The position numbers and the translations under genes are program-made. From Phalacrocorax aristotelis (Eukaryota; Chordata; Aves; Suliformes; Phalacrocoracidae): a stretch of DNA of 64,000 nt. Positions 15,880 through 28,100 of this stretch are shown here, one piece after another; the stretch's first letter is position 1; each line of letters opens with the position of its first letter. The stretch covers positions 132,804,125 to 132,868,124 of the forward strand of contig NC_134276.1 in the NCBI RefSeq assembly GCF_949628215.1, written 5' to 3'. Under the pieces are notes generated by a model, which was not told the DNA's origin, searched no databases, and was given only the letters and a program-made list of their open reading frames with translations.

Positions 15880-18015
15880 GCCATAGCTGCAAATGTTCAG
15901 GACACTGGTTGGGAAAGTTCCTTGGCAGCTGGTCCTGAAGGGCAAAGGGGTCCAGGAAGGCTGGGCATTCTTCAAGAAGGAAGTGTTAATGGCACAGGAG
16001 CAGGCTGTCCCCATGTGCTATAAGAAGAACTGGCGTGGAAGATGACCAGCCTGGCTGAATAGGGAGCTTTTTCTGGCACTCAGCAAAAAAAGGAGAGTTT
16101 ATCACTTTTGGAAGAAGGGGCAGGCAAGACAAGAAGAGTACAGGGATGTCATTAGGACTTGCAGAGAGAAAATGGGAAAGGCAAAAGCCAGACTAGAACT
16201 TAATCTGGCCACTGCTGTAAGGGATAACACAAAATGTTTTTACAAATACATTAACAACAAAAGAGAGCCAAGGAGAATCTCCATCCTCTATTGGATGGGG
16301 GGGAACATTGCTACTGAGGATGAGGAGGAGGCTGAGGTACTTAATGCCTTCTTTGCCTCAGCCTTTAATACTCAGACCAGTTATCCCCAGGGTATCCCCT
16401 GAGCTAGAAGGCAGGGATGGATCACAGAATAAATCCTACATAATCCAGGAGGAAGCAGTTTATGACCTGCTGAGCCACCTGGACACTCACAGTCTATGGG
16501 GCCAGATGGGATCCACCCAAGAGTACTGAGGGAGCTGACAGAGGAACTTGCCAAGCCACTCTCCATCATTTATCAGCAGTCCTGGTTAACAGGGGAGGAC
16601 CCAGATCACTGGAGGCTTGCCAATGTGACACCCATATACAAGGAGGGTGGAAGGAGGATCTGGGGAACTACAGGCCTGTCAGCCTGACCTTGGTTCCAGG
16701 GAAGATTATGGAGCGATACATCTTGAGTGAGCTCACCACGCAAGTGCAGGACAACCAGGGGATCAGGCCCAGCCAACATGGGTTCACAAAAGGCAGGTCC
16801 TGCCTTACCAACCTGATCTCTTTCTATGACCAGGTGACCCACCTAGTGGATGTTGGCTGTGGATATTATCTACCTGGACTTTAGTAAAGCCTTTGACACT
16901 GTCTCCCACAGCATTCTCCTAGAGAAGCTGGAGGCTCATGGCTTGGATGGGCACATTCTTCACTGGGTAAAAAACTGGCTGGATGGCCAAGCCCAGAGAG
17001 TTGTGGTGAATGGAGCTAAATCCAGTTGGCAGCCAGTCACGAGCAGGGTTCCCCAGGGCTCAGTTTTGGGTCCAGTCTTGTTTAATATCTTTATCAATGA
17101 TCTGGATGAGGGGACTGAGTGCACCCTCAGTAAGTTTGCAGATGACACCAAATTGGTTGGAAGTGTCAATCTGCTTGAGGGTAGGAAGGCTTTGCAGAGG
17201 AACCTGGACAGGCTGGACTGATGGGCTGAGGCCAATTGTATGAGGTTTAACAAGGCCAAGTGCCAGGCCCTGCGCTTGGTTCACAACAACCCCATGCAAC
17301 ACTACAGGCTTGGGGAAGAGTGGCTGGAAAGCTGTCTGGCAGAGAAAGACCTGGGGGTGCTAGCTGGCAGCCGGCTGAACATGAGCCAGCAGTGTGCTCA
17401 GGCAGGCACGAAGGCCAAGAGCATCCTGGCTTGTATCAGGAATAGCATGGACAGCAGGAGTAGGGAAGTGATTGTGCCCCTGTACTTGGCACTGGTGAGG
17501 CCGTGCCTTGAATACCGTGTTCAGTTTTGGGCCCCTCTTTACAAGAAGGACGTTGAGTTGCTGGAGCGTGTCCAGAGAAGGACAGCAAAGCTGGTGAATG
17601 TTCTGAAGAACAAGTCTGATGAGGAGTGGCTGAGGGAGCTGGGGTGGTTTAGTGTGGAGAAGAGGAGGCTGAGGGGAGGCCTTATTGCTCTCTACACCTA
17701 CCTGAAAGGGGGTTGTAGTGAGGTGGGTGTTGGTCTCTTCTCCCAAGTTACTAGTGATAGGTCAAGAAGAAATGGCCTCAAGCTGTATCAGGGGAGGTTT
17801 AGATTGGATATTAGGAAAAATGTCTTTACTGCAAGAGTTGTCAGGCATTGGAACAGGCTGCCCAGGGAGGTGGTGGAGTCTCCATGCCTAGAGGTGTTCA
17901 AAAACTGTGTAGATGTGCCACTTTGGGACATGGTTTAGGAGGCATGGTGGTGTTGGGTTGACGGTTGGACTTGATGATCTTAGATGTCTTTTCCAGCCTT
18001 AAGGATTCTATGGCT
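15880..18015 (+). mobile_element. CR1 LINE, 5'-truncated copy B
   Basis: CR1 retroposon on the plus strand, upstream of PTPN6. It encodes successive parts of ORF2: the end of the endonuclease/linker (AKARLELNLA, about 16180), the RT fingers and palm ([20 protein letters not shown] at about 16503-16570; [20 protein letters not shown] at about 16870-16930; [21 protein letters not shown] at about 17138-17160), and the C-terminal domain as one 232-residue open frame (17240-17938) ending near [17 protein letters not shown]. Frameshifts and stops break the earlier part into at least five pieces, so it is inactive. The 3' end is the family's ATTCTATG-type tail at about 18005-18013. Confidence 0.93.
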
Positions 18016-19146
18016 AGGGAACTGGAAATGGTTAGTTTTCCTTCTTTGTGTCTAGTTGTCCAGGTTCACAGCTTTGGCCTCAGTATGCTGTACTGGGATC
18101 TTGAAGGAAATAGTTAAGGCCTTATGGTGCTAGGTGGGCCCACTGCAGGTAGCAGCTGTCTGCCCTGCTCTCTGTTTGCTTTTCTGGGCAGCTTCAACAC
18201 TACCTCCTACCCCATCCCTTTTGAGCTACTGGTACTCATGTCAGCTGCATTCTCTAGCAGGCTGTTTTCAGGAAGGCTGTGCTGCGCTTAGAGTGCTAGC
18301 CTGGACCACAAAGTCTGCAGCTCTGCGTTCGCACAGATTCCCCCTGTGGCTGTACAGAGTACATTTACCTGCCCAGAGGATTCATCAGCAAGCAGCGTAT
18401 GGAGGTTTCAGCTGGGTACCTGAGGGCAGACCAGTACAGCCAAACTGTGTGGCTGGGTGGTTATATCCTGTAGTAGGGTGCTTCATTGCTCAATGTACTC
18501 TCACACGTGCTGCCTGCTTCAGCCTTGCAGGTGTGTGGGTGACCCCAGGCAGCTGTGGACCCCTTGGCACCATGGCAAGGGTTTGGGAGTGGGGAGCACC
18601 TATGTCTTTCACTGGCCTTTTGGAGAAGAAGGGGAAGAGAAGACATGCAGGACTGAATTTTACGAGCACAGCAAGGACCCAAGGTGTGGTCATAGAGTCA
18701 ACCCTGGTGTGAAAGAAGACGGGGACCCAAGAATAACGGGGGGATGGGGAGAAAAGACACAAAAGGAGAAGCAGAAGTGTGTGTGCAAAGCAGCTTGGGG
18801 CTGGGGAGTTGATGGCTCAGAGCGCTTCCTGTTCCTGGAGCCGTGCGTGCCCAGCTGCGCACGGGCTTGCGCCTGCCTGTGCCCAACAGCACTGTGCAGA
18901 GGGCTAGAGAACAAGGCACGCATCCCAAAACGGGTGGATGGAGAGGGTCTGAATGGACTGATGGTAGATGCCAGAAGAGATAATACATGGCCAGCTCCCA
19001 AGAGGCACAGAAAGAGCTTGGCATTGGGTGCTCCAGCACAGATCTCCGGCTTCCCTTTTCTCGCCAGCACAAACTGATTTTTCCTCTGTGTTTTTTGAGT
19101 TGTTTTGGTGGTAGCCACTTGGTCCCCTCTTCTTTCACCCTCCACG
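18016..19146 (+). promoter_or_regulatory. PTPN6: PTPN6 proximal upstream region and 5'UTR
   Basis: Sequence between the CR1 and the MVR start exon. In mammals the exon encoding MVR is the first exon of the haematopoietic transcript, so the promoter should lie here. I see ETS-type TTCCTG cores at about 18826-18836 but no TATA box or CpG island. The transcription start cannot be fixed from sequence. Confidence 0.4.
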
Positions 19147-22100
19147 ATGGTGAGGTAAGAGGGGCTAAGAAATGTGTGTGTGTGTGTGTGTGTGTGTAGG
19201 GCGGGGGACCAGGAAAGTAGGACAGATCAGAGGTGGGATCATTCTGGAAGCTGTATCTCAATGGAAACCTTTCATAGGCTGGGGTAGGTATCAGGTAGGA
19301 AGGCATGCTGCTGCTGGCTGTCACCTCTATGCATATATCTAGGGATACTGACTGGGGTCCATTTTTCATTGTACAAGTCTCCACAAGAGTGCCTGGCCTT
19401 TTTTTTATTCACCTGGTCTTGTTTTTATCTGCTCTGCTAGGTGGTTTCACCGTGACTTGAGTGGGCTCGAAGCTGAAGCCTTACTGAAGGGGCGAGGTGT
19501 CCATGGAAGCTTTCTGGCCAGACCCAGTCGGAAGAATCAGGGGGATTTTTCTCTTTCAGTTCGGTAAGTAACTTGGACCCCAACGTCTGTCTTTCCAGGG
19601 TTACATACGCAGAATGCTTAGATCTTCACACGTCCTGTGGCATCTTCTTCATCCTGTCCTTATTCCTTTTGAGTTCTTTCCAAGCTGTAAAAGGACCTGA
19701 GCTTCCCAGCATCTTCTAGACCCTCCCTCACGTTGCCCCAGGAGCTTCCCTTTGCAGTCATCTCCTTTCAATGGGATGGTTTGCTCTGGTTCCATGGCAG
19801 AAGATAATGCAGAACATTTTATGCCTCTTTTCCAACCACCTCACTGGACTGCTCTGTGCATCATCCCACAGGGTTGGTGACCAGGTAACCCACATCCGCA
19901 TCCAGAATACTGGGGATTTCTATGACCTGTATGGAGGAGAGAAGTTTGCTACCTTGTCAGAACTGGTGGAGTACTACACGCAACAACAGGGCTCACTGCA
20001 GGACAAAGATGGAACCATCATCGACTTGCGATACCCACTCAACTGTTCCGACCCCACTACAGAGAGGTACAGAGAAAGCAAAGCAGCTGGTGTGTCTGTG
20101 ATGAGATCTCCTCTGTGTGTCATGGTCTTCTTTCTGCCCTGCCTGCACCCCCAGGGCAAACCCTGCAAAAAGTGTCTTTTGCTTCCCATACCTTCTATGG
20201 GGGCAGCATCCCCAAGCTGGACATAGCTTGACCCATCACAGCAGACCTAATAGGGCTCTATTTTTACTTCTGGTTTCCTGTTGCCTTTGCTATTTATATA
20301 CTGTCCCTAAAAGCAAAGGTTGTGATGTTAGTTATGGTTCTGCAGTGATCTATAGAGTGACATGTTAGGTGGAAGCCCTCAGCCTTGCCTCAAACCTCCT
20401 TGTTTTTTCCGGGCCTGGGTGACTCACGTAGCCGAGAGCAGGACCATGTTCCCCTGCTATTCCTAGCCTGCTTAGTCTCCTTCCTGTCCCCGCTTTGCAT
20501 ATGTCTCTGACACCAAGTTCCTAAATCAAATCAGGTGGTTTTGCCCTTGCGTTGTGCTTTCAGGCTCTTTGATGCAGCTTGGAGAGCAGTTGCGCCGTGC
20601 TCTGGGGCGGACAGGTCCTCCTTGCGCTCATGGAGACAGGGAGCAAAGATGCCCTGGGTGAAGTGCCTGGGTCCCCCCCGCTTACTCTGGGGTCCAGCTG
20701 CAGAGGGGCCAGTGCTTGCATGCCGGCTGTCCTCTCCACTCAAGGCCGCTGGGTTGCAGCCCTGCAGTTTCCTCCCTTCCTCCCTGCGGTTGGAAACTTC
20801 TCCCCCCTCCCCCTCCAGGCTCTTACGAAAGCTCCTCTCACTCTCTCCCCAAGTGATTTTCCATCACGTGGCTTTGAAGAGCTGGGCTCTACTGGGGGAA
20901 GGGAGGGGGGAACGGGACCCATTAACCCCTTCCTACCTGTGGAGGGGAGGCCTGGAGACCTCTTTGATGAGCAGGAGGTGTCAACCATTCCCTGGGGGGC
21001 ATCTGAGCACTGGCACATGGTGGCTGAATCCTTCTTTGGGAGGATGACCAGAAATTAATGACTGCGGTGCGGTGGAAGTCACCAGCTATTTCTTGCAGTG
21101 CGTGAGGTGAGGATCAACAGAAATTACTTGCCAAGGCAAAACAGCTGCCTGCCATGTTTTGCTGTCAAAATGGTTCTTAGACGTTGTGTAGAGGAATGCG
21201 TTGGTCTGGCTGGATATAGGGGTGAATGAATGTCCTGGCCGCTTCTGTGACTGGGGCACATCCTCCCAAACTCCATGTCAATTCTTGGGAACAGCCCTAA
21301 CAATGTGAAGTTCACCATAGTCACCAGTACCACTCCCGCCTCCACTGTTAGATGCCCTGTGGGCAGCGAACCTGCTCCCAGAGATCTACCCACCCTGGCT
21401 CGTCTACTAAGCATCAGCCTGGCCTTGCTGGCAGTGTGCACAGTGATGTATGGAGCGAGTCTGGTGCTTGTTATGGTACCTGCAACAAGCAGGAGCTGGA
21501 GAGGCGTTGCAAGTCAGTCTGATGCAACAGCTACCTACTTTTGAAATGCTGTTCACCGGGGAAGATGTCCAAAATGACTGCATCTCCAGCTGCTGAGGCA
21601 GCTCTGTGGAAGCAGGACAGAGCTGCAGTGAGCACGGCCTTTGGCTGGCACAGCAGCTCTGCTGCAAAGGGCCCTGAACATAAAGCCCAGCACATGGCTC
21701 CAGCTGGAGACAGGGATGTCCCAGGACCAGAGGGGCCTGCTTGAACCAGGCCCATCCCTGCTGGAGGAGGAGAAGGGCCCAAATCCCCTCCCTGACACCA
21801 AGCTGGGAAGGAAGAAAGGGCCGGGGCAGGAGCACCAGGGCTGTAGGGGCCCCTGGGCTGAGATGGGTTCAGACCCAGTAGAGGCTCCACCAGAAAATGG
21901 CTACTGGGAGGAATAGGATGATTTGGCTAATTTTCCAGATCAAGTGTCCAGAGTACTTCACAGCTTTCAACTTTCTATGATTTGGATCTCTAGCTCCAGC
22001 TTCCAAGCGAGTTTTGTGGAAGCAGGACAGAGCTGCAGTGAACGTGGCCTTCTGCATCTCTATTGGCAGCTCAGCAGTGCCCCCCAAGACCTTCTGCTGT

Positions 22101-25100
22101 GGTCCAAAGAAACTGTGGAGCTTGGGACAGGCAATAGGAACTACAGGATCTGCACAGAGACAACCTGAGTTGCATCTGGAGTTTCTGCAGGGCCAAGAGC
22201 TCTGCAGTAGGAGGAGAGGCCAGGGTTGTCCCATCTCCCAGCCTGCTTCTGGTGTCTGTCACTTGCACCCACACCAAACAGTGCAGTGAGATCCGACCAG
22301 GCAGGCACACACCTACCCCAGAGACCTTTGTAGGTGGGAAGGTGCTTGGCAGCAGCTGTGCCACTTGTACCAACTTGTGCCCCTCTGCACCCTGGGTCCA
22401 GTCCTGCAAGACAGAGAGCACCTTGGTCAAATGGGGATGCTCCTCACCCTGTGCTGAGAGGAGAGAAGGAGCTGCTGACCGGGTGTTTGCATTGAGGACA
22501 GGGCTATGCACATGGATCAATAACAGTGATAGGTACCAGGAGCAGCATATGGGCTCCAGGTGGCTCTCAGTGTTCACTCCCTTGGCTAGGCTGGTTGCTA
22601 CAGTGTGATGTGCACAGAGAATGGGAATTATCCTTTGATTGAAGAGGTGACTGTGTTTCAGGAAGGGGTTACTGAGCTGGTTCTTTAATGGGTCTGATCT
22701 CAACACAGCCGTCTGGGTGCTGCTAAATCCAATGGGAGAGTTTCTGACTCACTGGGGGTTTATTTTTGTTTCCCTGGTGTTTGAGTCCCCAAAGCATGCT
22801 GCAGCAGTAAGGCTAGAATCCCAATAATACTGGGAGGTGCTGAAACCCATGGACTTAACCTCCCCCAACCGGTCTTCAAGGCAGAAAGCATTGCTTACTT
22901 GTGCGTGTGTGTATCACCCAACTGGATCACACTTGGTGCTTTCCTACTGTGTCCTCTGCTACCAGCATTCTGCTCCCCAGGTCCCTTCTACCTCCACCTC
23001 ATCCCTTGCCCTTTCCTTTTCTTGCTAACTCTCTACTTCTTTCTGTCTCGTCTGTTTTTCACAAGATCCTACTCCTCTCTTGATTTCCTTCCCTCTCTCT
23101 TTCCCTCCCCTCTGTCTTCCCCTTCCTTTCTTCCTTCCTCATGCTTCCCACTGTTACTGTCCTTCACTCATCAGCTCAAAGGCATCCACTTACCTGCATC
23201 TCCACCTCTCTTCTGACCCTCTCTTGTTTTTTCCTAGGTGGTACCATGGGCATCTGCCAGGCTCTGAAGCTGAGTCACTTCTCCAGGCCAAAGCCACCCC
23301 TTGGACCTTCTTGGTGCGGGAGAGCCTCAGCAAGCCTGGGGATTTTGTCTTGTCTGTCCTCACTGACCAGCTTAAACCTGGGTCTGATGCTTCACCAGCA
23401 GGGGCAACCAGTGCCTCTGGGGCCCGGCTCAAAGTCACACACATCAAGATCATGTGCGAGGTGAGCATTTGGGAGAGCAAACGGAAAGGGAGAGGAAAAA
23501 GTCTCTGCCCATTTCTACTGATCATGTCCTCAAAAGCATGGGCCCTGTCAGCTTGATTATTACCAGCAGTGTTTCTGAATTTGGATCAAAGTGCCATCAC
23601 CTTGCAGGTTCCTTATGTCCTCGCCCCAGCCTGGGTGACAATTGGCAGTGCTGGGTGCTCAGACATGGGAAGAAGTAGGGCTCAGTGTGACCAAGAGCTC
23701 CAGTACAGGCAGCTTGTGGTGAAAGACAGAGGAGGATTCACAATCTAATTACAAGTTCATCTGAAGAGTTAAAAGCTCTTGGAGGAGGAGGGCGAAGGTT
23801 ATCTGCAAGACCTCCACACTTAGTCTGGAGAATGTTACCAACCTTGCTGTCACAAGTTCTCCTATTTCTTTCATGTGGGATGATGCAAAGAGTGAGGGAA
23901 ATTTCAAGGACTGAAAGCAACTGACCTTAAATGAGAGCTGAGGGCAATATACCTTCTCTGGGCTTCCATCCACTGAGACCAGGAGTCCGTTCACCATGCT
24001 TTAGCATTCTCCGTGAACTTAGCATTCTCAGGGGAAAATACCATTTGACCTCGCTGCCAGAGGAAATGCTTTTCTAGATGGCACGGGGTGGTGCCTAGTG
24101 CCTATAGCTGTACAGCCCAGTGTTACCTTTTCTCTGAGCATTATCAGCTTTGTCTATAGGAATATTATAAGTGGGATGTTACATATTCTTCCTCCATTTA
24201 GAATGGACGCTACACAGTTGGAGGTGCTGAAAAGTTTGACAGCTTGGCAGATCTGGTGGAACACTTCAAGAAGACTGGAATTGAGGAGGTGTCTGGCTCC
24301 TTTGTGTACCTGAAGCAGGTAAATCCTGTTTCCTGTTTCTTAGGGATCCTTTGGAGCGACACACCTGCTGTTTGTTTCTGTTTTGTATCCCTCTCTTTTT
24401 CTCCACAGCACAAGAGGAGACTTTGCTCTCCAGCAGCGTGTGTCTCTCTCTCTTTTATACCAATCAACTGTGTTTTCCCATCCCCAGCCCTACTATGCTA
24501 CGAGGGTGAATGCTGCTGACATTGAGAATAGAGTGCAGGAGCTGAACAAGAAGAGTCTATCTGAGGAGACGTCCAAAGCTGGATTCTGGGAGGAATTTGA
24601 TGTAAGAAACTGCTGGGGGTCATTATTCTGTCTTTTTGGGAAGTCCCTGTGCGCCAACTCATTCTCCATCCCTGATGTCTTCCTGGACACGAACTTCTCA
24701 GGTCTCTTGTAAATTCTTGTTGGTTTAGCTCTGAAAGATCTCTGTTTGGAACCTGTTCCTCTGGGGAGTGAGTGTCATCTTTAAGTGAACCCAGTGAGGT
24801 AGGAATGTGCTTTTTCATGGTTGGGAGAATGAATCATCAATATGGTAGAGGCATGGACCTTGGATTTTTTTTTTTAAAATGGTAGGGGTTGGAAGGGACC
24901 TCTGGAGATCATCTTGTTCAACCCCACTCCTTGAAGCAGGTACACCTAGAGCAGGGTGCCCAGGACTGCATCCAGGCAGGTTTTGAATGTCTCCAGGGAA
25001 GGAGACTCCACAACCTCCCTGGGCAGCCTGTTCCACTGCTCTGTCACTCTCACAGTAAAGAAGTTTTTTCTCATATTGAGGTGGAACTTCCTGTGTTCCA

Positions 25101-28100
25101 GCTTGTGCCCATTGCCCCTTGTCCTGTCATTGGGCACCACTGAAAAGAGCCTAGTCCCATCATCCTGACACCCACCCTTTAGATATTTATAGGTATTGAT
25201 GAAATCCCCCCTCAGTCTTCCCTTCTCCAGGCTAAACAAACCCAGGCCTCTCAGCCTTTCCTCATAAGACAGATGCTCCAGTCCCCTGATCATCTTTTTG
25301 TAGCTCTCTGCTGGACCCTCTCCAGTAGTTCCCTGTTTCTTGACCTGTGGAGCCCAAAACTGGATGCAGTACTCCAAATGTGGCCTCACTAGGGCAGAGT
25401 GGAGGGAGAGGATAAACCTCCCTCAACCTGCTGGCCACATTCCTTTTAATGCACCCCGGGATACCATCGTCCTTCTTGACCACAAGAGCACATTGCTGGC
25501 TCAGGGTCAGCTTGCTGTACACCAGCACTCCCAGGTCCTTCTCAACAGAGCTGCTTTCCAGTAGTTCAGTCCCCAACCTGTACTGGTGCATGGGGTTGTT
25601 CCTCCCCAGGTGCACGACCTTGCACTTACTCTTGTTAAATTTCATGAGGTTCCCCTTGGCCCAGCTCTCCAGCCTGTCCAGGTCTCACTGAATGGCAGCA
25701 CAGCCTTCTGGTGTATCAGCCACTCCTCCCAGCTTGGTATCATCAGCAAACTTGTTGAGGGTATGCTCTGTCCCTTCGTCCAGGTCATTGATGAGTATGT
25801 TGAACAGGACTGGACGCAGTACAGACTCCTGGGGTCTGTACACTAGTTACAGAGCTAGTTACAAGCCTCCAACCAGACTCAGCCCCATTGATCATGACCC
25901 TCTTATTTCTGTTGTTGAGCCAGTTCTCAATCCACCTCACTGTCCACTCATCGAACCCACACTTCCTAAACTTACCTATGAGGCTGCTATGGGAAACAGT
26001 GTCAAAAACCTTGCTGAAGTTGAGGTAAACAACATCCACTGCTCTCCCATCATCTACCCAGCTAGTCATGCCATCACAGAAGGCTATCGGGATGGTCAAG
26101 CATGATCTCACCCCTGGTGAATCCATGGTGACTACTTCTGATAACCTTCTTTTCCTCTACATGCCTGGAGGTGTCCTCCAGAATGAACTGTTCCATCACC
26201 TTTCTGGGGATGGAGGTGAGGCTGAGTGGTCTATAGTTTTCCAGGTCTTTCTTCTTCCCCTTTTTGAAGATTGGAGTGACATTGTCTACCCTCCAGTCCT
26301 TGGGCACTTCTCCTGTCCTCCATGACCTTTCAAAGATGATGGAGAGAGGCTTAGCAACAGCATCTGCCAGCTCCCTCAGCACTCGTGGGTGCATCCCATT
26401 GGGGCTCATGGATTTGTGAGGATCCAGTTTGCCTCAGTGATCTCTAATCCAATCCACCTCAACCAAGGGGAAATCTCTCTCACCTCTGGGGGCCAGGATG
26501 CCTGAGGGCCAGCCTTAGCAGTAAAGACTCAAGCAAAGAAGGCATTCAGTAATTCTGCCTTGTCTGCAACCTGTGTCACCAGGGCACCCACCTCGTTCAG
26601 CAGGGGGCCCACAGTTTCCCCAGTCTTTCTTTTACTACTGATGTATTTGAAGAAGCCCTTCTTGTTATCCTTGCCATCCTTTGTCAAATTTAGTTCCAAG
26701 TGGGCCCTGACCTTCCTTGTTGCATCTCTGCATACCCTGACAACGTTCCTACATTCCTCCCAAGTGGCCAGTCCCTTTTTCCACATACTGTAAACCTCCT
26801 TCTTCCACTTGAGTTTTTCTAGAAGCTCTTTGCTCATCCATGCAGGTCTCCTGGCTGTTTTGCTTGACTTATTCCTCAGAGGAATGCACCAATCTTGAGC
26901 TTGGAGGAAGTGGTACTTAAATACTGACCAGCTCTCTTGGAGCCCCCCTACCCTCTAGAGCCCTAACCCATGGGATTCCTCCAAGCAGGTCTTTGAAGAG
27001 GCCAAAGTTAGCTCTCCTGAAGTCCAGGGTTGTAATCCTATTTTTTGCCCTGCTTCTACCATGCAGGATCCTGAACTCTACCATCTCATGGTCACTGCAG
27101 CCAAGCCTACCCCCCAACCAACACATCCTCAACCAGACCATCTTTGTTTGTTAGTATAAGGTCCAGCAGCACATCTCGCCTCATTGGCTCCTCCACCACC
27201 TGTGTCAAAAAATTTATCCTTAATGCTCTGCAGGAACCTCCTGGATTGTGTGCACCTTGCCGTGTTGCTTTTCCAGCAAATATCAGGGTGGTTGACGTCC
27301 CCCATGAGAATCAGGGCTTGTGATTGTGAGGTTACTTCCAGCTGTCTGTAAAATTCTCATCTTGCCTGCTTCCTCTTCCTCATCAGGTGCCCACAATGGT
27401 GTCACCAATATTTGCCTGCCCCTCAATTTTTACCCATAAGCTCTCGACTTGGTTCTGCCTCTACCCCTATGCAGAGCTCGATAGATTCCAGTTGATCCTT
27501 CACATAAAGAGCAACTCCACCACCTCACCTTGCTGGCTTGTCTTTCCTAAAAAGTATGTAGCCATGCATGACAGCATTCCAGTCATCTGAGCTAGCCCAC
27601 CACATCTCTGTAATTGCAATGATATCATGGCCCTGCGACTGCATGCAGATCTCTAGTTCCTCCTGTTTAATCCCCATGCTGTGTGCGTTTGGTGTTCAGG
27701 CATTTCAGAGAGGTAACTGAGCAGGCAGGTTTCCTTGGAGGGGTGAACGAGGACCCGCTATAGCCATGCACACCCTTGAGGTGGTTGGTCTTCTGATTGT
27801 AATCTCATGAGGCAGCTAAGGCATCTTTGTTGCTGCTCTGGTTGGCCTGGCTTATTCCCCCGTCGGATATGATGGCATTAGCATTGCCACTTTGGACACT
27901 GCGCCCCGAATCCTTCAGTTTACAGTCTGCCTCACCAAGTTGGCCAGCCTGCTGCCAAAGATTCCTTTGCCCCTTCTAGACAGGTAGATTCCCTAACAGG
28001 CTATGGTTGCTGGGGAAAGTCCCATTGTCATAAAACTGGAAAGGTTTGCTTTTCACTTCTCTGTTCCCCCACAAGCATGCCCATGTGTCCCCAGAGTCAC

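Noticed and set aside
16850-17938. Reverse-transcriptase-like frames that could be taken for a gene
   Set aside because: They belong to a truncated, frameshifted CR1 LINE with a typical 3' tail, not a host gene or a bacterial-type RT system.
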